Below are positions 55,129 to 64,000 of a DNA stretch of 64,000 nucleotides, one piece after another. Both the position numbers and the translations under genes were made by a program. Numbering within the stretch: position 1 is the first letter of the stretch; every line of letters begins with the position of its first letter. Source of the stretch: Actinacidiphila cocklensis (GTDB lineage Bacteria > Actinomycetota > Actinomycetes > Streptomycetales > Streptomycetaceae); contig NZ_CAJSLV010000061.1 in the NCBI RefSeq assembly GCF_907177275.1, positions 44,030 to 108,029 of the forward strand. Reading direction: 5' to 3'. The notes beneath the pieces were generated by a model. That model did not search any database, was not told the DNA's origin, and saw nothing but the letters and a program-made list of their open reading frames with translations.

Positions 55129-56442
55129 TCACCGCTCTCCGGACGGCCGTCGGGTGACGTACCGTCGCATCGTCCGTGTCATTGCCCGGCTCGGGGAGTT
55201 ACGCCCGTTCCGCCGCCCCCGCGCGGCCAGCGCGGCTCGCGCCGCCGGCTCGCTCTTGGCGAAGGAGATCAGCAGCCCGATCGCGAACATGGTCGGCAGG
55301 AGGGCAGAACCTCCGTAGGAGAACAGCGGGAGCGGGACTCCGGCGATCGGCAGCAGGCCGAGCACCGCACCGATGTTGATCACGGCCTGGGCCGTGATCC
55401 AGGTGGTCACGCCACCCGCTGCGAACCTGACGAAGGGGTCCTCCGTACGACCGGCCACGCGGATACCCGCGTAGCCTAGTGCCGCGAAGAGGGCGAGTAC
55501 CGACAGTGTCCCCGCAAGGCCCAGTTCCTCCCCGGTCACGGCGAAGATGAAGTCGGTGTGCGGTTCGGGGAGTTCGCCCCATTTCTCCACGCTCGCCCCG
55601 AGTCCCGAGCCGAACCAGCCGCCGGAGGCGAGGGCGTAGATCCCGTGCACGGCCTGCCAGCAGCCGTTGTCGGGGTCGGAGGCGGCGATACAGTGCAGCC
55701 GTTCCATCCGGTTGGGGCTGGTGACGACGGCCAGCCCGGCCAGCGCCCCCGCGCCGCCCAGCACCCCGGCGAACAGCCGGGTCGGCGCCCCGGCCAGCCA
55801 CAGCATGCCGAACAGGATCGCGGTGAGGATCACGGTGGTGCCCAGGTCCCCGCCGAGCATGATGAGTCCGAGCAGCAGCACGGTGACCGGGATGAGCGGC
55901 ACCAGCAGGTGCTTCCACTGCACGAGCAGGCCCTTGTCGCCCTTGCGGGCCAGCAGGTCCGCGCCCCACAGCACCAGCGCGAGCTTGCCGAACTCGCTCG
56001 GCTGCAGCTGGAAGGGGCCGCCCACCGAGATCCAGTTGGTGTTGCCGTTGACCGACTGCCCTATCCCCGGCACCTGCACCAGGCACATCAGGAACACTGA
56101 GCCCAGCAGCAGCGGGTACGCCAGCGCCCGGTGCACCCTGACCGGCATCCTGGCGGCCGTGTAGAGCAGCACCGAGCCGATCGCGACCGCGAGCAGCTGC
56201 TTGCGGAAGTAGTACGTGGACGGCAGCCCGTAGCGCAGCGCCTGGATCATCGACGCCGAGTAGACCATCACCAGGCCGAGCACGGTGATCAGCAGGCTGC
56301 CGCCGAGGATCACGTAGTACGCGGTCAGCGGCCGGTCCCAGGCGTCCCGCAGCCGCCCGGGCAGCCGGGCGGCCCCGCGCAGGGCGCTGGGCGCCCTGGC
56401 GGGGCGTGCGGCCGCGCGGGGGGTGGAGCCGTGTGCCGTCAT
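55129..56442 (-). CDS. ftsW: SEDS-family septal peptidoglycan polymerase FtsW
   Basis: 437 residues with about ten membrane helices and cytosolic basic ends. SEDS motifs: GLVMVYSAS, NGNTNWISVGGPFQLQPSEFGKLALVLW, DLGTTVILTAILFGMLWLAG, HTDFIFAVTGEELGLAG and PIAGVPLPLFSYGGSALLPTMFAIGLLIS. It polymerises lipid II with its partner transpeptidase FtsI, coded in the same cluster. ATG at 56442 preceded by GGGGACCC. Confidence 0.97.
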   Translation of the reverse strand: MTAHGSTPRAAARPARAPSALRGAARLPGRLRDAWDRPLTAYYVILGGSLLITVLGLVMVYSASMIQALRYGLPSTYYFRKQLLAVAIGSVLLYTAARMPVRVHRALAYPLLLGSVFLMCLVQVPGIGQSVNGNTNWISVGGPFQLQPSEFGKLALVLWGADLLARKGDKGLLVQWKHLLVPLIPVTVLLLGLIMLGGDLGTTVILTAILFGMLWLAGAPTRLFAGVLGGAGALAGLAVVTSPNRMERLHCIAASDPDNGCWQAVHGIYALASGGWFGSGLGASVEKWGELPEPHTDFIFAVTGEELGLAGTLSVLALFAALGYAGIRVAGRTEDPFVRFAAGGVTTWITAQAVINIGAVLGLLPIAGVPLPLFSYGGSALLPTMFAIGLLISFAKSEPAARAALAARGRRNGRNSPSRAMTRTMRRYVTRRPSGER

Positions 56443-56497
56443 GGGTCCCCTCCGTCGGTGCGGTGCGCCGCGGCCTGCGGGAGCGGGGCCGCGGCGG

Positions 56498-57928
56498 CTA
56501 GGAGCGTGCCGCGGTGTCCGGCAGTACGGCGCGCACGGCTTCCGCGAACAGGTCGCCGCGCTGGTTGTAGTTGCTGAACATGTCCATCGACGCGCAGGCG
56601 GGTGCCAGCAGGACCGTGTCGCCCGCCGCGGCCAGCTGCCGCGCCGCGGCCACGGCCGCGGACATCGCCCCAGTGTCGGTCCGTTCCAGGTCCACCACCG
56701 GCACCTGCGGGGCGTGTCGCGCCAGGGCTTCGCGGATCAGCGCGCGGTCCGCGCCGATCAGCACAGCTCCGCGCAGCCGGTCGGCGGCCGCGGCCACCAG
56801 CTCGTCGAACTCGGCGCCCTTGGCCAGCCCGCCGGCGATCCACACCACGTGGTCGTACGCCGTCAGCGAGGCCTGCGCGGCATGGGTGTTGGTGGCCTTG
56901 GAGTCGTCGACGTAGCTCACCCCGTCCAGCACCGCGACCTCCTCGATGCGGTGCGCGTCGGGGCGGAAGGCGCGCAGGCCGTCGCGTACCGCGCCGGCCG
57001 GCACCCCGTAGGCGCGGGCCAGGGCGGCGGCGGCCAGCGCGTTGGCCACGTTGTGCGGGGCGAGCGGCTGGACGTCGGCGGTCTCGGCCAGCTCCTGGGC
57101 GCTGTTGCGGCGGTCCTCCACGAAGGCCCGGTCCACCAGCAGCCCGTCGACCACGCCCAGCTCCGACATGCGCGGCGCCTCAAGGGTGAAGCCGATCGCC
57201 CGGCAGCCCTCCTCGACGTCGGCCTCCTCCACCAGCCGCTCGGTCTCCGGGTCGGCCGCGTTGTAGACGCAGGCGACCTTGTTGCCGTGGTAGATCCGGC
57301 CCTTGTCCGCGGCGTATTCCGCCATCGAGCCGTGCCAGTCGAGGTGGTCGGGCGCCAGGTTGAGCACCGCGGCGGAGTGCGGGCGGATACCGGGCGCCCA
57401 GTGCAGCTGGTAGCTGGACAGCTCCACGGCCAGGACGTCGTAGTCCTGCTCGCCGAGGACGACGTCGAAGAGGGAGACGCCGATGTTGCCGACCGCGGCG
57501 GTACGCAGGCCCGCCGCGGTGAGGACGGCGGCGAGCATCCGGGTCGTGGTGGTCTTGCCGTTGGTGCCGGTGACCGCCAGCCAGGGTGCGGCGTCCGGGC
57601 CGCGCAGCCGCCAGGCCAGCTCGACGTCGCCGATGACCTCGACGCCGGCCGCCGCGGCGGCCGCGAAGAGCGGGCTCGACGGCTTCCAGCCGGGCGAGGT
57701 GACGACCAGCTCGGTGCCCTCGGGCAGGGTGTCCCCGTCGCCGAGGCGCACGGTGACGCCCAGCGCCTCCAGTTCGGCCGCCTCGGCCTGCTGCCGCTCC
57801 CCCGCGGTGCCGTTGACCACGGTCACCCGGGCGCCGAGGCCGTGCAGCGCCTTGGCGGCGGGCACCCCCGACACCCCGAGCCCGGCCACGGTGACCTTCA
57901 GGTCCCGGTACTCGCCGCCCGCGGTCAT
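56498..57928 (-). CDS. murD: UDP-MurNAc-L-Ala:D-Glu ligase
   Basis: Adds D-glutamate to the precursor. 476 residues. N-terminal VTVAGLGVSGVPAAKALHGLGARVTVV (UDP-binding Rossmann), ATP loop VTGTNGKTTTTRML, LSSYQLHWAPGIRPHSAAVLNLAPDHLDWHGSMAEYAADKGRI and DSKATNTHAAQASL. Its ATG overlaps the mraY stop by 4 bp (57925-57928). Confidence 0.97.
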   Translation of the reverse strand: MTAGGEYRDLKVTVAGLGVSGVPAAKALHGLGARVTVVNGTAGERQQAEAAELEALGVTVRLGDGDTLPEGTELVVTSPGWKPSSPLFAAAAAAGVEVIGDVELAWRLRGPDAAPWLAVTGTNGKTTTTRMLAAVLTAAGLRTAAVGNIGVSLFDVVLGEQDYDVLAVELSSYQLHWAPGIRPHSAAVLNLAPDHLDWHGSMAEYAADKGRIYHGNKVACVYNAADPETERLVEEADVEEGCRAIGFTLEAPRMSELGVVDGLLVDRAFVEDRRNSAQELAETADVQPLAPHNVANALAAAALARAYGVPAGAVRDGLRAFRPDAHRIEEVAVLDGVSYVDDSKATNTHAAQASLTAYDHVVWIAGGLAKGAEFDELVAAAADRLRGAVLIGADRALIREALARHAPQVPVVDLERTDTGAMSAAVAAARQLAAAGDTVLLAPACASMDMFSNYNQRGDLFAEAVRAVLPDTAARS

Positions 57929-58989
57929 GAGGCGGCCACCCACCCGGCGTAGAAGATGCCGAGCCCGACGGCCATGCACATGCCCTGGATGATCCAGAAT
58001 CTGACCACCACCAGGACCTCGCTCCAGCCCTTCAGCTCGAAGTGGTGCTGGAGCGGTGCCATCCGGAAGACCCGCTTGCCGGTCAGCCGGAACGAGCCGA
58101 CCTGGATGACCACGGACATCGTGATGAGCACGAACAGGCCGCCGAGGATGGCGAGCAGCAGCTCGGTGCGCGAGCAGATCGCCAGGCCGGCGAGGGCGCC
58201 GCCCAGCGCGAGCGAACCGGTGTCGCCCATGAAGATCTTGGCCGGCGAGGTGTTCCACCACAGGAAGCCGAAGCAGGCGCCCATCAGGGCCGCCGCGACC
58301 ACCGCGAGGTCGAGCGGGTCGCGGACCTCGTAGCAGGCGCCGTTGGCGCTGACCTGGGCACCGCACCACTGGCCGTACTGCCAGACGCCGATGACGGTGT
58401 AGGCGGCGAAGACCATCACCGAGGCGCCGGTGGCCAGGCCGTCGAGGCCGTCGGTGAGGTTCACGCCGTTGGACATCGCCAGGATCATGAACAGCGCCCA
58501 GATCACGAAGATCACCGGGCCGATCGACCAGCCGAAGTCCGTGGTGAAGGACAGCTTGGTGGACGCCGGGGTCTGGTTGCGCGAGTCGGAGAAGTTCAGC
58601 GCCAGCACCGCGAAGGTGATGCCGACGATGAGCTGGCCCGCCATCTTCGCCTTGGCCCGCAGGCCCAGGCTGCGCTGCTTGACGATCTTGATGTAGTCGT
58701 CGAGGAAGCCGACGACGCCGAGCCCGGTGGTCAGGAACAGCACCAGCACACCGGACATGCTCGGCTTGTCGCCGGTGATCAGCTTCGTCGAGGCGTACGC
58801 GACCAGGGTGGCCAGGATGAAGGCGATACCACCCATGGTCGGCGTGCCGCGCTTGCTGTGGTGGGCCTGCGGCCCGTCGTCGCGGATCATCTGGCCGTAG
58901 CCCTTGCGGGCCAGCAGGCGGATCAGCAGCGGAGTTCCGATCAGCGACAGGAAAAGCGCGATCACCCCGGAGACGAGGATCTGCTTCAT
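57925..58989 (-). CDS. mraY: Phospho-MurNAc-pentapeptide transferase
   Basis: Transfers phospho-MurNAc-pentapeptide to undecaprenyl phosphate, forming lipid I. 354 residues, ten membrane helices. AHHSKRGTPTMGGIAFI, VGFLDDYIKI (DDY motif), NGVNLTDGLDGLATGAS and FMGDTGSLALGGALAG, then HHFELKGWSE carry the conserved aspartates and histidines. Overlaps murF by 4 bp upstream. Confidence 0.97.
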   Translation of the reverse strand: MKQILVSGVIALFLSLIGTPLLIRLLARKGYGQMIRDDGPQAHHSKRGTPTMGGIAFILATLVAYASTKLITGDKPSMSGVLVLFLTTGLGVVGFLDDYIKIVKQRSLGLRAKAKMAGQLIVGITFAVLALNFSDSRNQTPASTKLSFTTDFGWSIGPVIFVIWALFMILAMSNGVNLTDGLDGLATGASVMVFAAYTVIGVWQYGQWCGAQVSANGACYEVRDPLDLAVVAAALMGACFGFLWWNTSPAKIFMGDTGSLALGGALAGLAICSRTELLLAILGGLFVLITMSVVIQVGSFRLTGKRVFRMAPLQHHFELKGWSEVLVVVRFWIIQGMCMAVGLGIFYAGWVAAS

Positions 58990-60428
58990 CGCGCGGCACC
59001 CTCACGGGCCGCCGTACCGCCGGGACCGCCTTCGGTCAGCGCCAGGGCGACGGCCTCAAGACCGACCGACCGTGATGCCTTCACCAGCACGACGTCACCC
59101 GGGCGCACTTCTGCGCGCAACAGGTCGATCGCCGCCTCCGCGTCGGACACGTGCACCGACTCCTCACCCCACGAACCCTCGTTATAGGCGCCCATTTGCA
59201 GCCACGCGGCTTCCGTACCGCCGACCGCAACGAGCTTGCTGACGTTGAGCCGGACGACCAGCCGCCCCACCGCGTCGTGCTCGGCGAGAGCTTCCCCGCC
59301 CAGTTCGGCCATCTTTCCCAGCACCGCCCACGTCCGTCCCCCCGCGGCCTGTGCGGACCTGCCCATCGCGGCGAGTGCGCGCAGGGCTGCCCTCATGGAT
59401 TCGGGGTTCGCGTTGTAGGCGTCGTTGACGACCGTCACGCCGTCGGGGCGCTCGGTGACCTCCATCCGCCAGTGCGAGAGCGATCCCGCTGAAGAGAGCG
59501 CGGTGGCGATCTCCCCGGCGGGCATGCCGAGTTCACTGGCGACGGCGGCTGCGGCAAGCGCGTTCGACACGTGGTGCTCACCGTACAGGCGCAAGGTCAC
59601 GTCGGCGCACCCGGTGGGTGTTCGCAGGGAGAAGACCGCCTGACCCCGGTCGTTCAGCCGCACGTCAGTGGCCCTCACGGCGGCCTGCTCGCTCTCCCCG
59701 AAGAGCACCACCCGCGCCTTGGTGCGGTCCGCCATGGCCAGCACCAGCGGGTCGTCGGCGTTCAGTACGGCGATGCCCCCCGCGTGCTCGTCCGGCAGCG
59801 CCTCGACCATCTCGCCCTTGGCCTGGGCGATCTGCTCCCGGCCGCCGAACTCGCCGATGTGGGCCGAGCCGACGTTGAGCACCACGCCGATCCTCGGCGG
59901 CGTCAGGCCCGTCAGGTACGCGATGTGGCCGATACCGCGGGCGCCCATCTCCAGCACCAGGTGCCGGGTGTGCTCGTCGGCCTGCAGCGCGGTCAGCGGC
60001 AGGCCGATCTCGTTGTTGAGCGACCCCGGGGTGTAGACCGTCGGCGCGATCCGTTCCAGGATCTGCGCCATCAGGTCCTTGGTGCTGGTCTTGCCGGCGG
60101 AGCCGGTCAGCGCCACCACGGTGGCACCGAGCCGCTCGATGACGTGCCGGGCGAGGGCGCCGAGCGCGGCCTGCACGTCGTCCACCACGATCGCGGGCAC
60201 ACCGACCGGGCGGGCCGCCAGCACCGCGACAGCGCCGTCCCGCACCACCTGGCCGGCGAAGTCGTGGCCGTCGGCCCGCTCGCCGGCGAAGGCCACGAAC
60301 AGCGCGCCGGGCACCACCTCGCGGGAGTCCCTGACCACGGGCCCCGTCACCAGCAGGCCGTCGTCCGGTATGTCGTGCGTGCTCCCGCCGACCGCGCGTG
60401 CGACCTCGGCGAGGGTAAGGGGGATCAC
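58986..60428 (-). CDS. murF: UDP-MurNAc-tripeptide:D-Ala-D-Ala ligase
   Basis: 480 residues. ATP loop VALTGSAGKTSTKDLMAQIL, TPGSLNNEIGLPLTAL, LVLEMGARGIGHIAYLTGLTPPRIGVVLNVGSAHIGEFG and VNDAYNANPESMRAALRALA are typical MurF. It finishes the soluble pentapeptide precursor. Linked by 4-bp overlaps to murE (60425-60428) and mraY (58986-58989). Confidence 0.97.
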   Translation of the reverse strand: MIPLTLAEVARAVGGSTHDIPDDGLLVTGPVVRDSREVVPGALFVAFAGERADGHDFAGQVVRDGAVAVLAARPVGVPAIVVDDVQAALGALARHVIERLGATVVALTGSAGKTSTKDLMAQILERIAPTVYTPGSLNNEIGLPLTALQADEHTRHLVLEMGARGIGHIAYLTGLTPPRIGVVLNVGSAHIGEFGGREQIAQAKGEMVEALPDEHAGGIAVLNADDPLVLAMADRTKARVVLFGESEQAAVRATDVRLNDRGQAVFSLRTPTGCADVTLRLYGEHHVSNALAAAAVASELGMPAGEIATALSSAGSLSHWRMEVTERPDGVTVVNDAYNANPESMRAALRALAAMGRSAQAAGGRTWAVLGKMAELGGEALAEHDAVGRLVVRLNVSKLVAVGGTEAAWLQMGAYNEGSWGEESVHVSDAEAAIDLLRAEVRPGDVVLVKASRSVGLEAVALALTEGGPGGTAAREGAAR

Positions 60429-62104
60429 GATGCTTTCCGGTCCTTCTCGATCGCGGCGCGCAGCACCTCTCGGTCGTCGAAGGGGCGCACCTCTCCGTCG
60501 ATGTCCTGGCCCTGCTCGTGGCCCTTGCCCGCCACCAGCACGATGTCGCCCGGCTCGGCCGCGGCGACGGCGGCGGCCACCGCGGCGGCCCTGTCGGGTT
60601 CGACGACGACATGGGCGCGCTGTCCGGCCGGCACCTCGGCGGCCCCGGCCAGCATCGCGCTGAGGATCGCCAGCGGGTCCTCCGAGCGCGGGTTGTCCGA
60701 GGTCAGCACCGCGGTGTCGGCGAGCCTGGCCAGCGCGGCGCCCATCGGGCCGCGCTTGGTCGTGTCGCGGTCGCCGCCGCAGCCCAGCACGGCGTGGATA
60801 CGGCCGTGGGTGGTGGTGCGCAGCGCCCGCAGCACGGACTCCACGGCATCGGTCTTGTGCGCGTAGTCCACCACAGCGAGGTAGGGCTGGCCCGCGTCGA
60901 CCCGCTCCAGCCGGCCCGGCACCCCGGGCACGGCAGCGACGCCCTCGGCGGCGCTCTGCGGGTCGAGGCCCGCGGCGGCCAGCGCGGTGATCGCGGCGAG
61001 GGTGTTGGCGACGTTGAAGGGGCCGGGCAGCGGGGCGGTGGCCCGCAGCCGCTCGCCCTTGGGGCCGATCACCGTGAAGGCGCTGCCCATCAGGTCCGCC
61101 TCGACGTCCTCGGCCCGCCAGTCGGCGTCCAGCCGGCCCTGCGCGGAGTACGTCACCAGCGGCACGGTGGCCTCGGCGACCAGCCGGCGGCCGTACTCGT
61201 CGTCCAGGTTGACCACGCCGAGCCGGCTGCGGCGCGGGGTGAACAGCTGCGCCTTGGCCTGGAAGTAGTCCTCCATGCCGGTGTGGAACTCCATGTGCTC
61301 CGGGCTGAGGTTGGTGAAGACGGCCACGTCGAAGACGGCGCCGTCGACCCGCCCGAGCACCAGGGCGTGGCTGGAGACCTCCATGACGAGCGAGCCGACG
61401 CCGCGTTCGCGCATCACCGCGAACAGCGCCTGCAGGTCGGTGGCCTCCGGCGTGGTGCGCTCGCTCTTGATGCGCTCCTCGCCGATCCGGGTCTCGACCG
61501 TGCCGACCAGGCCGGTGCCGCCGCTGGTGGCGGCCCGCAGGCCGCCCTCGACCAGGTAGGCGGTGGTGGTCTTGCCGGACGTACCGGTGATGCCGATCTG
61601 CAGCAGCGCCTCGCCCGGCTCGTCGTAGACGGCCGCGGCGAGCGCGCCCATCTGGGACCTGGGGTCGGCGACGGTCAGCACCGGCAGGCCGGTCGCGGCC
61701 GCGCGGGCGGCGCCCGCCGGGTCGGTGAGGACGGCCGCGGCTCCCGCGGCGGCCGCCTGGCCGGTGAAGTCGGCGCCGTGGAAGCGGGCGCCTGGCAGTG
61801 CGGTGTAGAGGTCGCCGGGGCGGACCGCCCGCGAGTCGTGGGTGATGCCGGTGACAGCGGTGTCACCGCCGGGGTCCGGTAGGCCGAGCCGCCGGGCGAG
61901 GTCGGCCAGCGGTTTGGGGCGGACCCGCGTCGGGCGCGGCAGGCCCGGCTGGGTGAGGGTGGCTTGATCAGGGTTGGGCACGGCGGTGAGGTTACCGGGC
62001 TGCCCCGGCTCCGGGCCAAAACGGGCCGGGTGCGGCCGCCGCGGGTCGCGGCGGCGGCCACCGGTGACGCCGTGCTGGTCACGGTCGGTGCCTGGCATGG
62101 TCAC
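60425..62104 (-). CDS. murE: UDP-MurNAc-dipeptide:diaminopimelate ligase
   Basis: Adds diaminopimelate (LL-form in Streptomyces). ATP loop IGITGTSGKTTTAYLVEGGL, TTPEATDLQ, MEVSSHALVLGRVDG, FTNLSPEHMEFH and the DAP-recognition sequence DNPRSEDP. From the GTG at 62104 the protein has 559 residues with a disordered 55-residue start (TDRDQHGVTGGRRRDPRRPHPARFGPEPG); this start overlaps the ftsI stop by 4 bp (GTGA) and has AAGGCG upstream. A GTG at 61981 gives a more usual length (518) and is the main alternative. Confidence 0.95.
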   Translation of the reverse strand: MTMPGTDRDQHGVTGGRRRDPRRPHPARFGPEPGQPGNLTAVPNPDQATLTQPGLPRPTRVRPKPLADLARRLGLPDPGGDTAVTGITHDSRAVRPGDLYTALPGARFHGADFTGQAAAAGAAAVLTDPAGAARAAATGLPVLTVADPRSQMGALAAAVYDEPGEALLQIGITGTSGKTTTAYLVEGGLRAATSGGTGLVGTVETRIGEERIKSERTTPEATDLQALFAVMRERGVGSLVMEVSSHALVLGRVDGAVFDVAVFTNLSPEHMEFHTGMEDYFQAKAQLFTPRRSRLGVVNLDDEYGRRLVAEATVPLVTYSAQGRLDADWRAEDVEADLMGSAFTVIGPKGERLRATAPLPGPFNVANTLAAITALAAAGLDPQSAAEGVAAVPGVPGRLERVDAGQPYLAVVDYAHKTDAVESVLRALRTTTHGRIHAVLGCGGDRDTTKRGPMGAALARLADTAVLTSDNPRSEDPLAILSAMLAGAAEVPAGQRAHVVVEPDRAAAVAAAVAAAEPGDIVLVAGKGHEQGQDIDGEVRPFDDREVLRAAIEKDRKAS

Positions 62105-64000
62105 CGCGCCTTGGTGCCGGCCGGCGGGGCCGCGCCCAGGGCGGGGTCCGCAGGGTCGAAGTCGATCGGCAGCTTCGGCGCCGGTACGCCGGACGGCGGC
62201 ACCTGGAGCGTCTTGAGGGCGAACTCCATCACCTGCTTGAAGACCGGTCCGCAGATCGAGCCGCCGAAGTAGCTGCCCCTGGTCGGGTTCTGGATGACGC
62301 AGGAGACGGTGACCCGCGGGTCGTCGGCCGGCGCGAAGCCCATGAAGGACGCCGTGTAGCCCTTGTACCTGCCGGTTTTCGGGTCCACCCGGTTGGCCGT
62401 ACCGGTCTTGCCCGCGACCCGGTAGCCGTCGATCCGGGCGTGGATGCCGGTGCCCTGCTCGCTGCCGACCACCGACTCCAGCATGGTGGACAGCGTCTTC
62501 GCGCTCTGGGCGCTGACCACCCGGGTCTTCTTCGGCGGGGCGGCGGGCACGAAGCGCCCGTCGGGCCCGGTGACGCCGCGGATCAGGCTGGGCTCGACCC
62601 TGATCCCGCCGTTGGCGATCGTCGCGTAGACCGAGGTGGCCTGCAGCGCGTTCAGCGACAGGCCCTGGCCGAAGGGGATCGTGTACTGCTGCGAGGCGTT
62701 CCAGTCCTGCGGCTTGGCCAGGATGCCGGGGGTCTCGCCGGGGAAGCCGATGCCGCTGGGGTCGCCGATGCCGAACTTCTTCAGGTACGAGTAGAGGACC
62801 TGGTTGGCCTGCGCCTGGGTCTTGCCGAGCTGGCCGGTGGCCTCGATGGTGCCGATGTTGCTGGACCTGGCCAGGACGCCGTTCAGCGTCAGGTACCAGG
62901 TGCCGTGGTCGACGTCGTCGTGGAAGACCCGGTCCGCGCGCGGCAGCGTGCCCGGCACGGTGACGCGGGTGGTGGGCGTCGCGGTGCCGGTGTCGATGAT
63001 CGCGGCCATCGACATGAGCTTGCTGACGCTGCCGGGCTCGTACGCGTCCTGCATCGCGGCGTTGCCGAGCGCCTCGGGGTCGGCGTGCGAGAGGTCGCCG
63101 GGGTCGAAGCTCGGGGCGTCGGCCATCGCCAGCACCTCGCCGGTCCTGTTGTCCATCACGGTCACGTACCCGCGATCGGCCCCGGACTTCTTCACCTGGG
63201 CGCGGATCGCGCTCTGCGCGGCCCACTGGATGTCCCGGTCCAAGGTCAGCTCCACGTCGGAGCCGGGCACCGCGGGGTGCTCCTGGACGCCGGCGGTGGG
63301 GACCTGGCGGCCGTTGGACTGGGCGTAGCGGATCTTGCCGTTCTTGCCGGTCAGCTGCTTGTCCAGCATCGACTCGAGCCCGCCGCCGCCGGTGCCCTTG
63401 CTGTTGACGAAGCCGAGCACGCCGGCGGCGAGGTCGCCGCCGGGGTAGACCCGCCTGGTGTGCGGCTCGCTGAACACCCCGGCCAGCACGTCGGCGCCGG
63501 GCTGCTTGACCGCCTTGGCGGCGAGCGCCTTCTTCAGGTCGGAGATCTGGTTCCAGGCCTGCGGGGACTGCTGGCGGGCCAGGATCTGGTAGCGGGAGCC
63601 GGGGGTGGACAGCTGCCGGGCGATCGTCGTCGCGTCGCCGCCGACGATCGGCGCGAGCAGCTCCGCCGCCTGCAGCGGGGCGTCCTTGACCTTGGCCTGC
63701 GCCGGCGTGAACAGATACGGGTCCGCGGTGATGTCGTACGCGTCCACGGTCGCGGCCAGCGCCACGCCCGAGCGGTCGGTGATCGTGCCGCGGTCGGCGG
63801 TGACGTCGTGGGTGACCCAGCGGTTCACCGCGGCCTTCGAGGCATACGCCGACGCGTCGACCGCCTGCACCTGCAGCAGGCGCACCACGAACACGCCCAT
63901 GACCACGGTCAGTGCCAGCGCGACGAGGCGCAGCCTCGGGCGCGGTGTGCCCAGCCGCACGGTGTGCGGCCGGCGCGGCCGCCGCGGCGGCGGCACGGGC
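62101..64000 (-). CDS. ftsI: Septal peptidoglycan transpeptidase FtsI (PBP3), N-terminus at window edge
   Basis: Class B penicillin-binding protein for septal cross-linking. Active-site motifs: SxxK in AYEPGSVSKLMSMAA, SxN in LARSSNIGTIE, and KTG in RVAGKTGTANR. The membrane helix LRLVALALTVVMGVFVVRLLQVQA lies near the beginning and the PBP dimer domain (RGTITDRSGVALAATVDAYDITADP) follows. The frame remains open to the window edge; Streptomyces FtsI usually has a longer basic Pro/Arg-rich N-terminus, so the GTG at 63996 is probably internal and the 5' end lies outside. Confidence 0.96.
   Translation of the reverse strand, partial: PVPPPRRPRRPHTVRLGTPRPRLRLVALALTVVMGVFVVRLLQVQAVDASAYASKAAVNRWVTHDVTADRGTITDRSGVALAATVDAYDITADPYLFTPAQAKVKDAPLQAAELLAPIVGGDATTIARQLSTPGSRYQILARQQSPQAWNQISDLKKALAAKAVKQPGADVLAGVFSEPHTRRVYPGGDLAAGVLGFVNSKGTGGGGLESMLDKQLTGKNGKIRYAQSNGRQVPTAGVQEHPAVPGSDVELTLDRDIQWAAQSAIRAQVKKSGADRGYVTVMDNRTGEVLAMADAPSFDPGDLSHADPEALGNAAMQDAYEPGSVSKLMSMAAIIDTGTATPTTRVTVPGTLPRADRVFHDDVDHGTWYLTLNGVLARSSNIGTIEATGQLGKTQAQANQVLYSYLKKFGIGDPSGIGFPGETPGILAKPQDWNASQQYTIPFGQGLSLNALQATSVYATIANGGIRVEPSLIRGVTGPDGRFVPAAPPKKTRVVSAQSAKTLSTMLESVVGSEQGTGIHARIDGYRVAGKTGTANRVDPKTGRYKGYTASFMGFAPADDPRVTVSCVIQNPTRGSYFGGSICGPVFKQVMEFALKTLQVPPSGVPAPKLPIDFDPADPALGAAPPAGTKAR

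Noticed and set aside
63994..63996. GTG at 63996 as the true ftsI start
   Set aside because: The frame is still open at the edge and Streptomyces FtsI proteins have a longer basic N-terminus, so the gene is treated as partial.

Overview
The window is a chromosomal core segment of a very GC-rich actinobacterium, almost certainly Streptomycetaceae (Streptomyces or a near relative). The support is the gene order gltB / lgt / trpA-trpB-trpM-trpC / trpE-hisI / his operon / dnaE / lspA / ileS / divIVA-yggT-sepF-yggS-pgeF-ftsZ-ftsQ-murG-ftsW-murD-mraY-murF-murE-ftsI, the bifunctional PriA (HisA), the use of GTG and TTG starts, and third-position G/C throughout. I see no rRNA, tRNA, CRISPR array, integrase, transposase or plasmid/phage genes. 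The main non-coding elements are one T-box riboswitch, palindromic operators, terminator hairpins and several small dispersed repeats. The window starts inside gltB and ends inside (or at the very start of) ftsI.

Region 1 (1-13.4 kb), nitrogen, lipoprotein and tryptophan genes: the N-terminal third of gltB with a good GlnR-box match upstream; a VIT-family metal transporter; lgt; a membrane-anchored DsbA-like protein; trpA, trpB, the mini-protein trpM and trpC; then three small membrane proteins including the Trp-associated TIGR02234 type. A secreted sedolisin (S53) peptidase on the opposite strand separates this block from trpE, which is translationally coupled to hisI.

Region 2 (13.4-23.8 kb): a Pro/Gly-rich membrane protein, a mycothiol-dependent-type DinB protein, an MFS exporter with its ArsR-type regulator and a perfect operator palindrome, a small methyltransferase, then the his operon hisD-hisC-hisB-(small ORF)-(small membrane protein)-hisH-priA-ridA-hisF, mostly linked by 4-bp stop/start overlaps. 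PriA serves both the His and Trp pathways, so the two amino-acid clusters share an enzyme.

Region 3 (23.8-44 kb), mixed housekeeping and accessory genes: a beta-helix-like membrane protein, a LON-domain protein and YbaK, a two-gene ABC exporter, a NYN-domain protein, a tiny basic protein, dnaE1 from a TTG start, a DUF2252 kinase-like protein, a second DsbA-like protein, a DLH-type hydrolase, a Na+/H+ antiporter, a GNAT protein, an RluA-type pseudouridine synthase, lspA, and a TraR/DksA protein with a histone-H1-like tail. Lgt (2.7 kb) and LspA (42.4 kb) together provide two of the lipoprotein-maturation steps.

Region 4 (44-64 kb), translation, growth and division: ileS under a translational T-box, then divIVA (polar growth), yggT, sepF, yggS, pgeF, ftsZ, ftsQ, murG, ftsW, murD, mraY, murF, murE and ftsI on one strand. 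These make the lipid II precursor and the divisome. The ftsQ-ftsZ gap carries a promoter overlapped by a WhiA-type GACAC and an adjacent BldD-box-like palindrome, as expected for developmentally controlled sporulation septation. I did not find a clear novel defence or biosynthetic system. The more unusual items are in-frame palindromic insertions in two genes, a possible hidden 39-codon his-operon ORF, the altered DksA zinc finger, and the unexplained beta-helix membrane protein.
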